NCBI GenBank assembly: GCA_023014335.1
Contig: JAECYW010000006.1
Coordinates: forward strand, 3,410,001 to 3,474,000
Origin: Galerina marginata
Taxonomy: Eukaryota > Basidiomycota > Agaricomycetes > Agaricales > Galerinaceae
Reading direction: 5' to 3'
DNA length: 64,000 nt
In this document: one piece after another, positions 48,542 through 60,500 of the stretch
Numbering within the stretch: the first letter of the stretch is position 1
Layout: every line of letters starts with the position of its first letter
Made by a program: the position numbers and the translations under genes
The notes under the pieces: model-generated
The model's database searches: none
What the model was told of the DNA's origin: nothing
What the model saw: the letters and a program-made list of their open reading frames with translations, nothing else

Positions 48542-50385
48542 CAGGAATAAAATTCCTCATGATCCAGCGGAGCGAGAAAGTAGGCAGCGGATAACTTTAG
48601 CTTAAACCATTTTCCCGTTGTCAGAGAGGTCGTCATGGGCTCAGAATGTGGCGGTCACTGGCTGATGCTGGAGCACAAGGTCGTCCATGAAAGCGAGGAG
48701 AACGTTTTTCTTGGAGAAACTGATATCACTGGGATGGTAGCCTTGTGGTTGTCAGTTGGACCACGTTTATTAGGCGCCTCCAAATCGATTCCGAGCCGTA
48801 AATCTCTGAATCCCCGACATCATAAATATAGAGAAAAATTCAAGGGTTATTTGCAATGTCGGAAAAACGCCAAAAAAGATATCGAAAGTTATTAAACATC
48901 TTCGAAGCTGACTAGAGATTAACCTTACATATTTGAGCCAATTCCCGCAGATTGGCTCGAATCAGCCTCCATATTCTTCAATCAGGTTCGAAGATGTTTA
49001 ATAAGTTGGGATTGGTTTTTCGACGTTTTTCCGACAAAGGAATGAACGGAATTGCACAGTGTAGAGATTGTCAGAGAACAACGATGGCCCCTCGTAGTTG
49101 TTGCGTGTGGATGACGGCCTTAACAAACGGGCCGAGAGCCCCAGGTTGAGTGCGAGAATTAGCCGTTTCATAAACTGAAACGAAACGGATCAAGAGGCCG
49201 CGTGGCTGAGAGCGGGCGAAAACATCTTGTCTCCGAAGCGAAGCAGAGTGTCCTGGCTATCCTAATGTCATCGTCCGATCGCGTGGCCTCGCGTGGGGTA
49301 GGACGATACACCGTATTGGAGAAGTTAATTATCCTGTCTTTAGGCTATGCATTTAGCCTTATATCAGGCGGCCGAGGCGAATTCAAGGGTGATCCTCGTG
49401 ATCCCGAGGTGTGCCCGAACCCATTCCATGACCTCGCATGAACGTGTACGTGTACGGTGGCTGCACAATATCGCAGACTAGATAATCAACAAAAAAAAAG
49501 AATAAATCAGGGTTCCTATAACAAAACAGGAATGTAGCCACCTTTAAATTATCGTCCTAGTAATGTGCGGCTAACTCGGTTTCAAGCGGTGTCCCGTTCA
49601 TTCGTAATCCTGTGTCGGCATGGTTTGTGGCCGGGGGTGTTGTTTCTGGATGATGACGATGTACTTGCCCCACAAGCCATGTCAACAGCCAGCTGGTTGT
49701 CGCAGGAAAGATGAGTCATCGCTTTGCTGGCGTAAGACGTTCACGACATTTAGCACCGTGCAAAGTCCAGACAAGAGGGAGAGAAGCAAGCAAAGAGAGC
49801 GGCAGCAGGAAATAGATGGCCTTAGTACAATATACCGCGCTTGTGCTACTGAGGACGCCCGGGGTAGGTGATTGCAAGGTCGGGAAAAAGTAGCCGGTGG
49901 CGCCATGACTACTCGAGTAATACTAACAGCGAAATAGCTTGATGAAGTGATGGATTTTTCCGACAAAGGAAAGGAAATCGCTGACCCTAATTGACTTGAT
50001 GCTTTGTGAATCAGGCGGGCGAGGGGTAGAGGGGGACAAGAGGACCTAAGTCCTAACTTACTTGTAAGAGCTGGCAACTTGGTCGGCGACACATCAGCAA
50101 AAAGGCGTGTCGCTTAGATCGCCTTGCCATGTTCACACGGCACGAGAATAATTCCATGTTGATTACACGCGTCTTGAGTTAGGATAGAATATTTTTAGCC
50201 ACCTCGTAAGTGTTTGGAATAATTTACTTGCCTCCTGTGTGCATGAAATACTTCTGAGCCCATCGCAATACACCTAATAATACGGTAAAAAGGCTTTTTG
50301 CGCATTGTAATGCCTTTTGTTGGGCGCCTGTAACCAAAAAGGGAAATCGGCTTACTTATTGAGTAAATTTACTTCCTGTTATCAA
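48542..50385. other. Intergenic upstream of GH11 copy C
   Basis: Bases 48616-48665 carry the CGTTGTCAGAGAGGTCGTCA segment shared with other copies, and 49341-49427 carry the distal block (ATCCTGTCTTTAGGC, CTATGCATTTAGCC, ATCCCGAGGTG). A MITE (48857-49036) lies between them. Near 49957-49975 the sequence TTTTTCCGACAAAGGAA repeats the end of that MITE. No gene was recognised. Confidence 0.45.
48857..49036. mobile_element. 180-bp inverted-repeat MITE
   Basis: Left end TGTCGGAAAAACG (48857) and right end CGTTTTTCCGACA (ending 49036) are perfect mirror images, and similarity resumes at TTATTAAACATCTTCGAA on each side. The element separates the proximal and distal shared blocks of the GH11 copy C promoter, which explains the larger spacing there. 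No target duplication was certain. Confidence 0.6.
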
Positions 50386-50457
50386 GTCGCTGTGGTATAA
50401 CGGTTAAGCACTCCAAGTTTGTCTTGTCGGGCTCCCGTGTTCGACTCTCGGTAAAGG
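50386..50457 (+). other. tRNA-like segment (degenerate tRNA or tRNA-derived SINE head)
   Basis: TGGTATAACGG fits an RNA polymerase III A box, and about 40 bp later GTGTTCGACTC resembles a B box, at tRNA-like spacing. The acceptor arms do not pair and the anticodon arm is not well formed, so a working tRNA is not supported. Confidence 0.25.
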
Positions 50458-51180
50458 TAAAAAATAAATCCTACTCCTGCCGTTAGAGGATAATAAACCT
50501 TTTGTCTATTCGCAAATTTGGCGCGCCTGCACTGCTTATAATGGATTGTGACCATGGAAACCCTTATAATGATCGGAAACCTTACAGAGTTTTTAATAAT
50601 AGTGTCTCTAATATGGGAGATTACAATGCGCTTGCGAGACTTGCTAACATTTTACCGACTTGCGGACATTATAAGTAATTTTTACAGCTCCTATGTCGCC
50701 ATGTAAGCCGCGCACCTTTTCTCTGATGCAGTTACGGACTCACGTGCCTTATCCTATCGCATTTCGACGGTTTGTTGAAGTTTTTCCAGTAGCTTTTCTC
50801 TCTCGCTTGACGTCCAACAGCCGTCATGACCCGCTCACGCAAGGAAAGGGAAATATTTCCATTTATAGGATGGTGCGCCACACCGCCGTTTCGAATCATG
50901 AAGGTTTTAATTTCACACTCTGCGTGACTGTCTTGATTTCCCTTCAAGGATCGTTTATAGTTGAAGTGAATGGATAGCGAACAATAGCAGGCTTGGGAGG
51001 AAAATCGGCGAAGCAACGGGCGGTGTCGTAATCACTGTTATGATCAAGCATCACCTCAATTTGACTTGTCCACCGAAGCCCGGTAGAAGTACCATTCATC
51101 CTATATTCCTGTCCCAAATTCGTACACTTCAAGCATATTTGTCGTAAATTCCATGTTCTTATAATCACCCAGTTCAACCC
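50458..51180. other. Intergenic
   Basis: No gene was recognised. Bases around 50860-50885 hold CATTTATAGG followed by GTGCGCCACAC, the third copy of this combination in the window. Confidence 0.35.
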
Positions 51181-51540
51181 TCATAAACACTGCGACCAAA
51201 ATCCTGAATCATATTTTAGATAAGCCACACATATCAAAGCAGAGGCTGCCGTAGACGTACGGTTCAAAACCACGCAAGTGTAAGGCGTCGCGCAGACAGT
51301 AGGTCCGGTCCATCCCTCGCCGCCGCATAGATCATAGTGCCTGGCGATGCTAGAGGTCGGAGGCACGGCGCTGCTTGATGTTGTCGTTGCAGGAGGGGAC
51401 GTTGTTGAGGAAGGAGTGGTCGTTGATCCTGAACCCGGGTCATCCTGGCGGGCTGCAATGTTTACGATATTGGCGGGGGAGGCGAGGACGGTCGCGGCGG
51501 AACAGATGGCCAGGAAAATGGTCAGTTTGAAGGGGACCAT
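51181..51540 (-). CDS. Secreted CBM1-only protein (second intact copy)
   Basis: Two exons (51540-51261, 51203-51181) give 100 residues. The signal peptide [20 protein letters not shown] and the [10 protein letters not shown] segment match the array family. A long Ser/Thr/Pro linker leads to CBM1: [26 protein letters not shown] and, after splicing, RFWSQCL, with all four cysteines. The 57-nt intron is a multiple of three without a stop, so an unspliced transcript would also be translated to the same stop but with 19 extra residues inside the CBM1. Expected to be extracellular and to bind cellulose. No enzyme domain is present. Confidence 0.83.
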   Translation of the reverse strand: MVPFKLTIFLAICSAATVLASPANIVNIAARQDDPGSGSTTTPSSTTSPPATTTSSSAVPPTSSIARHYDLCGGEGWTGPTVCATPYTCVVLNRTSTAASALICVAYLKYDSGFWSQCL

Positions 51541-51594
51541 GATGATTAAGTGGATGTTTCGAATAACCTTGTGGTTGTTGGATGTCGTCGCTTG

Positions 51595-51630
51595 GTTTTA
51601 TGAGGCCACACCGGTCAAAACCCGGTTCTA
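51595..51630 (-). promoter_or_regulatory. Core promoter of the 51.5-kb CBM1 gene: CATAAAACC box and TAGAACCGG motif
   Basis: The motif here reads TAGAACCGG (51622-51630), two bases off the TGTAACCGG of the sister genes, 82 bp before the ATG; the CATAAAACC box is about 56 bp before it. Confidence 0.5.
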
Positions 51631-52883
51631 GGTGACTAACATCGTCGATCTTGCGAGCCAGAAGGGGAGCAACGGATCATTGTTGTCAAAAATGCTGTCA
51701 GGCGGTCGGTGTTACTTGCGAAAGCCAAGCGAAAGCTGTACCCAAGGCTTTTCTTGAAGGCTCCGAACACACGACAGAGTCTGATCGGAAAGCGTCGGAA
51801 CTGGCACAGTGGTTGGCTTGGCTGGGTAGGGAGCTGAGGCGTATTATCAACGCGAAGTATAGCTGTCTCATTTCCGGGGGGTCGACTAAAGCCCGTTCGC
51901 TCTTCGCTGCCAAGAGTCCTGCGGGTAAAGCCAAAACATAAAGCATTGTGGTAGCTTGGCGATGATAATTTTTGCCAGTGATCCTGTCTTTAGGCTATGC
52001 CTTTTCCCGTCATCATAGACCAAGGAAGGGCACAATCAAGGTCTACGCATACCGAGTCCTCCTAAACTCGTCTATCCCAGCATCGATTTGGTGTTTGTAT
52101 GCGTCTCAGCCAGAGCGTCAGCCACTCTTCCTCTCAGATTATAGCCAGTCCGCCGGCAGCAGCAGCACTGTGCCAGTCCCAGTTCTCTCATACACCCGAC
52201 TCGCGAACGTGACGAAAACTCTCCCGCAGGAAATACTTTACAATGAAATGTCCGTACACCAGGGCCGGCGGTCGTACGACCCGCCCTGGGCTGAGAGAGA
52301 CATATGGAAAGAAGGTGCGGCAGCGGGAGAGGTCCGAAGACGGCGGAGGTGTAGCTTTGGAGCTGAGAATTTGAGAGCCCAGTTCCTTCCGTGAGCGAAG
52401 ACGTGTTAAAGGGCAGGTGGGGGCGGGGGCGACGACCAATCGCCCCCACTGGTAGCAGGAGTTACTACTTTGCGTTCTCCGTCGCACGAGCATTAGTAGT
52501 AGTACAATTAAGACCCAAGTCTGATCATGACACTTCGGTATCGTCAGGGTATCGTCCACTGATTGCGCGGCAAGGTATGGTTTGAATTTTGAAGTGTTGG
52601 TTAGAAGGGGGAGTCTGGTAATTTCGCTATCCTTTTGACGTTGGAGTTGAGGCCTTGAGGACAGACGAGTTGATAGAAGGAGCCAATTTATTACGGTTCT
52701 GCGAGTCGCTGGATGAAGAAGGATGTGGTGGTGCGGGGTCAAGGTCAGTGGCAATTTCGGTCCGGGAATAACGACACACGTGACTTCACTGATAGAATTT
52801 TTGGTGCGCGAGCATTCCAAGCTTTGAACTTTCCAACAACTTCTGCTCGCTCTGAGTCCCTCATCGAGCGTTCAACCTCTGTA
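51631..52883. other. Intergenic between the GH11/CBM1 array and MAK21
   Basis: Bases 51981-52055 carry a partial copy of the array's distal block (GATCCTGTCTTTAGGC, TATGCCTTTT, AAGGTCTACGC). The rest is flank of MAK21. Open frames at 52188-52820 (minus) are unsupported. Confidence 0.4.
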
Positions 52884-55800
52884 ATGGGCCGGCTACGCAA
52901 GGAGAAAGGAAAATCTTCTGTTCTGAACAAACAAAGTACCGTTTCCAAACCCTCGCACAAGACCAACACAAAAAATGGCAAGAAATCGTCCATTTCCAGA
53001 GACCAGGTTCTCGCAATGGGGGGAAACGAGGAAGACCTGGATTTCTTGAAAGATGTGGATGAAAATATTGTTTCTGGATCTCCGAATAAAGACGTGAATA
53101 TCTCTTTTTTATTTCGAATATTTTGTTCAAACTAGGTTGTTCGATCGCAGCCAGCTCTTCAGAAGGATATTTCCAAGTTTCTCAAGGATTTGAATCTGAA
53201 GGGCGGCCAACCGGATGATACTCCAAAGGTAAAAGGCAAGGGTAAAGAAAAAGCTGTTCTGGAGAAAGCTCCTGCGAAGGTTGCACCCGAAAAGTCTTCG
53301 AAGAAAAAAGAAAAGAAAGCGTCTGTCCAGACGACTGGACCAGCCCCATCAGAGCGCGACGAAGAGCGTCCGAAAGTTCAACTGCCCACAAAAGTGTCTC
53401 TAAACCCAAAGTCCACCTTCATCTTCCAACCCACTTCCCAATGGTACATCGCCCTGCCCCCTCTCCCCCCAACCCCGTCCCCTCCAACCATCTCTCCAAC
53501 CCAGCTCTCCACCCTCTCAGAAAAAGCCACCAACCTCCACGAAGCGGACACCCGTACCTTCCAAACGTCCTCTTCCGCCAATTCGTCCTCGTCAGAAGCG
53601 AGCTTCCTCTCCAAGATCATCCAGTCCGGTACCCTCTCCGACAGGCTGAGCGCGCTCACCTTGCTAGTGCAGAGTAGTCCTTTGCATAATATCAGGGCAC
53701 TGGAGACGCTCAGGGGCATGGCGGAGAGGGGGAAGGGGAAGGGCGGGAGGGAGGAGAGTTTGAAGGCGTTGAGGTGTATTGTGGATTGGTGGGTGGGGGG
53801 TGGTGCGCCGGATCGGAAGCTTGTGTATGTTCTGATCTTTTTTTTTTGAGTGGGAGTGGTTCTGATTGTTGACTGTAGGTATTTTCGGGACCAGCCCCTT
53901 CTTCACCCCGGTGTGACGGACGAGCGGTTGCTTGTTTGGCATTTCGAAGATTGGCTAAAGAAGTATTTCTTCTCCGTGCTGCAAATACTCGAGGTACGTT
54001 CCAAGCCCATTAACAAGGTTGAACACTATTCTTACATTTTTGTAGACGCTGTCATTAGACCCTCTTCCTTACGTCCGAACGCAAACTATCAACCTCATCT
54101 TCACCCTGCTCCGCGACAAGCCCGAGCAAGAACAGAATCTCCTTCGTTTGCTCGTCAACAAACTTGTGAGTATTAAACTTTTCTCTCTTCGCGTAATTAA
54201 TACATATCTCAACGTATAGGGAGACACTGAAAAATCCCTAGCCTCCCGCGCCTCATACCACATCCTCCAGCTCCTCCAAAGCCACCCAGCCATGAAAGGG
54301 ATCATCGTGCGCGACATCGTCGCCCTCATCCTCCGGCCCCCAGCTGCTACATCCGTATCCGCATCCACATCCACATCCACCGCCTCTGGTGCCTCTCCGA
54401 ACAAACACATCCGCTTCGGCGACGCCGAGCCCTCCAAGACCAAACCCAAGCCCACCGCCGGGCAGGCAGAAAAGAAACCCAGCACCACGAACGCACACGC
54501 GCGGTATTATGCTACAGTGACGTTCAACCAGATCGTACTGAAGCCTGCGGACCGTGGAGTGGCGCTGCAGTTGATCGATGTGTATTTTGAGATGTTTAAA
54601 GAGCTTTTGGGGGAGGGCGTTGAGGATGTCGGGCAGGAGGAGGAGAAGGGGGAGGAGAAAGGGGAGAAGGAGTTTCGGACGGATAAAGGCGGCAGGGTTA
54701 AGGATGGTGGGAAGGACAAAGGGAAGGGGAAGGGGAAGCAGGGCGAAGTGAAAGGTGCTGCTGGGTTTACGGAGGTCGAAGACTCGAATTCGAGGCTTGT
54801 GTCTGCGATTCTGACGGGGGTGAATCGGGCGCTGCCGTTTGCTAAAATCGACGCTGGGGATTCTGGGTAAGCTCTTCTCTCCTTCTCTCCTTGGCTTTCG
54901 CCCAGATTTTGAGAGGCTTATTCGGGTGTATATTATATAGGATTAACAAGCACATCGACACGCTCTTCCTCATCACGCACACCTCGACGTTCAATATCTC
55001 TTTACAAGCTTTAGTGCTGATCCAGCAAATAACCGCTTCTCTCTCTCCTACCCCCGCTTCAACCTCCTCAACGTCGACGGCAAAATCCATAGTGGACAGG
55101 TACTACCGCACCCTATACGCCTCGCTCCAAGACACGCGGCTCGCGACGTCGTCGAAGCAGGCGATGTACCTCAACCTGTTCTTCAAATCTGTCAAGGCCG
55201 CCGTGGGCAACAGGGACGGAGACGGCGAGCGTGTCAAGGCCCTCGTGCGGCGGTTCGTGCAGGTGCTGGTCAGTGGTGGGGGTGGTGCGACGGAGTTTGT
55301 GGCTGGCGGGCTGTTTTTGTTGGGAGAGGTGGGTTTTGGTTTCGCTTTTCTCAAAAAGAACAATAGGGCTGATGATTGCATATCTTTGGTTTCGATTAGC
55401 TGTTTAGTAGCATCCCGGGGCTGCGTGCCATGATCAACGAGAAACCCAAAGAGGCAGCCGAGCCGTACGACCCGCGGAAGAGGGAACCGCAGTTCGCACA
55501 TGCGTCTGCTCTTCCTCTATGGGAGCTGGTACGTACCCGCCCTCCATCCACCCTCTCACTCCAACCCTAACAACCTTCCTCTGCCAATCAGACCCCTCTA
55601 TTAAACCACTACCACCCCGCCATCGCCCTACACGCCCGACAACTCCTCGCCTCGCAACCATTGACAGCATCCGCGGACCTCTCGCAGAACACGCTTTCGC
55701 ATTTCCTCGATCGGTTCGTGTACAAGAACCCGAAGAAGGCGAAGGACGGCGAGAATGCAGGAGCAGGGGCGGGGGCAGGGGCGGGGGCGAAGGGTAAAGG

Positions 55801-56787
55801 AGCAAGCGCGATGCAGCCGGCGGCGAGTGCGCTGGAGGGGGTGAAGTTGGTGAAAGGCGAGCTTGGGGAGGCGGTGCTTAATGAGGTGGCGTTTTTGAGG
55901 AAGAAGGCGGGGGATGTGCCTGTTGATCAGGTTTGTGGTTTTCTTCGGGCTTTTTTCTTTGGGATGTGAGCGTTGCTGAATTTTTTTTTTTTTGGGTGCT
56001 TTTAGTTGTTCTTTCATCAGTATTTTAGGAGGAAGGATGAGAGGGAGAAGGCGAAGGCTGCGAAGGTTAAGAAGCGGAAAGAAGGTCTGGAAGGGTCGGA
56101 TGAGGAGGACGAAGATGAGGATGAAGAGGACGACAAGGATGAGGATGAGGATGAGATTGCTCTCCCGGAAGGTGCTGACGCAGCTGAAGCAGCCAGCGAA
56201 GTTGACGAAGATGAAGACAGTGACCTGGAAGAGGCAGAAATCTGGAAGGCATGTTTCCATTTTTACTAAACTTCATCCGGTTTTAACTTGACTAACTTGT
56301 TCGTTATTAGGCTATGCAAGCTTCTATGCCGAAAGTTACAGGCGAGGATGATGATCTCATGCAAGGCAGTGAGCTCGAAGACGATGATGAAGATGACGAC
56401 GACCTTCCTATTGATTTCGACGACGACAGCGAGCTGAATGAAGCCGAAGACGAGGACGATGAAGAAGACGAGGACGAGGACGACGGCGAGGACGATGTTC
56501 TTTCCCTCGCCGAGGCATCAGACAACGAGGACCTCATCCAGCTGGACGAAGACATGCCTGACGGACTGATCGAGTACGACGGTTCTGATGCCGATGGCGA
56601 CGAGGACGAAGATGTGGATGGAGACGAGGTTTGGGGTGGTATCAGTACGTCTGTGGCTCCTGGCAAAAAACGCAAGCGCGAGGAGACGAAGAACGAGAAG
56701 AGGAAGAAACTCAGATCGTTACCGACCTTTGCGAGCTATGAAGACTATGCTAAACTTATAGAGGAAGGCCCGGAGGATGATATATAA
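52884..56787 (+). CDS. MAK21: MAK21/NOC1-like ribosome biogenesis protein (CBF/Mak21 family)
   Basis: Ten exons (52884-53093, 53136-53824, 53879-53993, 54046-54165, 54220-54866, 54941-55328, 55400-55528, 55592-55930, 56006-56248, 56311-56787) give 1118 residues. The start [12 protein letters not shown] leads to a basic N-terminal region. HEAT-like helices include [20 protein letters not shown] and [17 protein letters not shown]. The CBF/Mak21 core contains [62 protein letters not shown] and [13 protein letters not shown] very acidic tail (runs of D and E) ends [14 protein letters not shown] and [10 protein letters not shown]. In yeast, Mak21/Noc1 acts with Noc2 in the nucleolus in 60S subunit assembly and export. 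The last intron uses a GC-AG border (AAG|GCATGT), needed to keep the frame. Confidence 0.93.
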
Positions 56788-57510
56788 TTATGGGGTTCGT
56801 CTCCGTTTGCGTATTATATAGAGTATATATGGAAATGTATCTCAACTACAAATTCTAATCTTAAGAATTATCTCAGCGAACCTTGAACTAGGCGTCGTCT
56901 TGCTGCCACTCAGTGGCACTCACCACCTTGCTTTCATCAATCATAAATGCATGAAGCTTGAAAAATTATCTGCTTATTGGCAGCGCTAGCGTGGATCAAC
57001 GGCGGTGTTGCCTTTTTAGATTCTTGCGCCGTCGGCCCCGTGGTTGTCAATGTGGTCATTTTCAATTTGCAAAGTCTCCTGAAGTTTACTGTACGGATTG
57101 TCTCCAGCTATCATCTCTCTTCCTCTTGTTTCGTATAGAATACAGTGGCAAGGTACAGTATTCTGAGTTTTATCTATTCAAAGTGGGCTAATCAACGATT
57201 ATTCAAGCCCTGGCACATATCTGACAGCTTGGCTCACGGTAGTCAAATCGCTGGTTCTTCTACACGTTTCTCTACGCGTTATCTCGCGTTATAAGACGTC
57301 CTATTGCCATTCCGATACCCTAAAATCACCCACAACCCGTGAATTGACAAGGGGCGCTTGTTTGGGCAACTATATTGGCTTGTCCGTGACGGTCGTATGC
57401 CGACTTAGCTAAGCCTGTAGTGCAGACCCCACTCGGCTCGGATCTCAAGGAACCCCGTTATTTAAAGGCAACCGATACCTCTACATCAATACCAGTGCAA
57501 TTTACCGACC
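56788..57510. other. Intergenic between MAK21 and the LKR/SDH gene
   Basis: This holds the 3' end of MAK21 and the promoter of the next gene. No other feature was recognised. Confidence 0.45.
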
Positions 57511-60500
57511 ATGAGCTCCATACGAAGTGGGCTTTATCGTCAGGCGAAGGTCAAGGTTGGGATGCGGTGCGTTATCCAACATACCTCTTGATTTACGCTG
57601 ACCTGGCCAAACCTCCAGAGGCGAGGACGCCAAGAGGATATGGGAACGCCGTGCACCTCTTACCCCAGACGCAGTGTACAACCTCGTCTCGTCCAGCAAG
57701 GCAACAGTCGAAGTCGTGTCCAACGCTCGACGGGTCTTCAACGACATGGAATACAGGAAGGTATGTCCTATCTCCATCCCATACCCGTCGACATAGACAT
57801 TCCACCCCACCCAACCTGTTCAATGCCTAGTGATCCAACCCACCCTGGTTAACAATTGGCCGGACTAAGTGTGAACAAGGCACTGCTTAATTTGCTTAAC
57901 AACTCTTTCCTCACCCCATCGTGCTGACTTTGCCTCTTCCTCTTTCCTTACAGGCTGGAGCCTCCGTTGTACCGTCACTCACGGATCCAGATATCATCCT
58001 CGGAATCAAGGAGCCACCCATATCGGAGGTGCACCGTCTCGCCGCAGCCAAGAACGTCGGAAACCAGACCCACCTTATGTTCTCGCACACAGCCAAGGGG
58101 CAGCCGTACAACACGCCTCTGTTGGCTAGCTTTGTTGCGCCTTCAACGAGATTGGTGCAATCCTATTCCCACCCTCGCCTCGTCGATTATGAGCTGCTGA
58201 CGAACGAGACGGACGGGAAACGAACAGTTGGGTTCGGTTGGTTCGCTGGAGGTTAGTCCACTTGTTATCTTTGCGTACGAGTTTTAACTGAGGTTTTCAT
58301 GTAGTGGCTGGGGTTTTGGAGTCTCTTTCGGCGATGGCGCATTCGCATCTCGAACTTGGAATCGCCTCTCCTTTTCTGGTACGTTGTTTTTTTGTCGTTG
58401 TGTTATTCTTAATTTATGACATCATCCTACAGTATACACCTCGCCCACATACCCTTCCGTCTCTAACGAAACTTCGCGATGCTTTACGCCAAATTGGTTC
58501 AGTGATTGCAACACAAGGAACTCCGTCTGAGCTGGGCCCATTTATTTTCGGATTAACCGGGTGGGTTGACATGTTTTTCATCCGATCATTATTGTTACTG
58601 AAATAAATTATAGGAAGGGCCAAGTCGCCCAAGGTTGTCTTTCCATGCTCGCCGAACTACCTATTGAGAAAGTCGAAGTCGCAGACCTCGAATCTCTTAT
58701 CTCGCGTTGGAGTAAGCATTTTTTGTTGACCATGAAAGTTTCTTCTCGATTTTAACTCTCTGCAATCAGAATCCGCAGACGTTGATCTGCGCAAGGCACG
58801 TAGCTCGTCATCAAACACGGTCCAGCATTTTAAACGACGTCGTCTTTAGATCTACCTAGTACACGCCAAACCCGAAGACTACCTCGTCCGCCTAGACGGC
58901 GGTCAATATGATAGAGCACATTATTACCAGTCACCCCAATCCTACCACTCTGTCTTTTGCGACAAGGTTTGTTACGGCCACTCTTATCCTGTTTTATTCG
59001 CGTGCTGATCATGTATAGGTGGCGCCGTATCTCACACTCTTCCTCAACGGGACCGGATGGTCCCCGTCCTTCCCGAGATTAATGACCAACGACCAATTGG
59101 CTATCGCCCTCACGCGTGCACAGGCTTTGGGTGGTGCGAGGTGCACAAATATCGGTGATATCAGCTGTGATGTCGAGGTATGTCGTGTTGTCTCTTTCTC
59201 CTTCGCCCGATGGCCTGCTGACGCTGCACATCTAGGGCGGGCTCGAGTTCCTGACGAAAGCCACAACACTTTCCTCACCGTTCTACACCGTCCGGCCAAA
59301 GACCCTCCCTGCGCACCTACCCCCGGTGCAGATGATGTCAGTCGACATTCTGCCCGCCTCCATCCCCTTGGACGCTTCGGTGCATTTCTCCGCTGCGCTG
59401 CACCCGTACCTCAGTGATCTGATCAACTACTATGGATCGCCCGTGCCCACGGCGACTACGTTCCCGGCTGCGCTGGAGAGGGCCACTATCGCGGCGGGTG
59501 GGAGATTGAAGGAGCGGCATGGGTGGTTGCAGTCGGGCGTGGATTTGTTTCATCAGAGGGCTGCGCATGCAGTGCCGGGGTTGGCTTCGATGCAGGAGGA
59601 AGAGGCGGGGTCGATGGAGACGTTGTTCGGCTTCCTCGATCGCGAGTCGGCCAAGAATCGGAAGAGGGTGTTGATGTTGGGCAGTGGGATGGTTGCTGGC
59701 CCGGCGGTGGATATGATTGCAAGGCATCCAAAGATTGATTTGACTATTGGTGTGTTCCGTCTGCCTGCTAAATACTGATGGTGTTCCTGGTGCTCATTTT
59801 GTGTTCAGCCAGCGACTCGTCGGTCGAGCTCCAGCGATTGGTTGGGCCGCACTTGAATGTCAAATTCCGAGTTGTGGATGCTGGGAATGATAGCACGTAC
59901 GCTTCGCTGGTTGAGGAAGCGGATGTGGTTATCAGGTGGGTCGCGTCATGATGTGGTATTCCTCAACGTCTTACTGAGTTCTTCGCAATGGAACAGCCTG
60001 CTACCAGCCACTATGCACGTCGACGTCGCGAAACAATGTTTGACCCATAGGAAGCACCTAGTAACAGCATCGTATATCTCCCCACAAATGGAAGCTCTCG
60101 ACAAAATGTAAGCCTAACATGTCCGTTGTCACTTCCTGATTTAACCTTTCCTTTCTATTCCATTTCTCCAGCGCCAAAAAGCGTGACATCTTGCTCCTGA
60201 ATGAAGTTGGCCTCGACCCGGGCATCGACCACTGCTCGGCACTGGACCTGCTGGTTAGGCTGAAGCAGGCGAACAAGAGCCCTCTTTCATTTACGTCTTT
60301 CTGTGGTGGCTTGCCGGTGCCGGAGGACGCTCGGGTGCCGCTCGGGTACAAGTTCAGTTGGAGGCCGCAGGGCGTGTTGACAGCTGCGTTGAATGGCGCC
60401 AAGTATCTTTTAGATAAACGGGTCAGTGTTCTTCATTTTTTCCCCTTGTTTAGCTTTCATTTGGTTTTTACTTACGTGTGTTGCTCTGGTTATGCAGGTT

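Noticed and set aside
50386..50457. A functional tRNA gene
   Set aside because: Acceptor and anticodon stems do not pair properly; only the promoter boxes are tRNA-like.
52188..52820. Minus-strand 210-codon frame upstream of MAK21
   Set aside because: No recognisable domain and a composition like translated non-coding DNA; overlaps the MAK21 promoter.
55628..56675. Minus-strand frames rich in Ser or Leu opposite MAK21
   Set aside because: They are the antisense of the acidic D/E repeats of the MAK21 tail.
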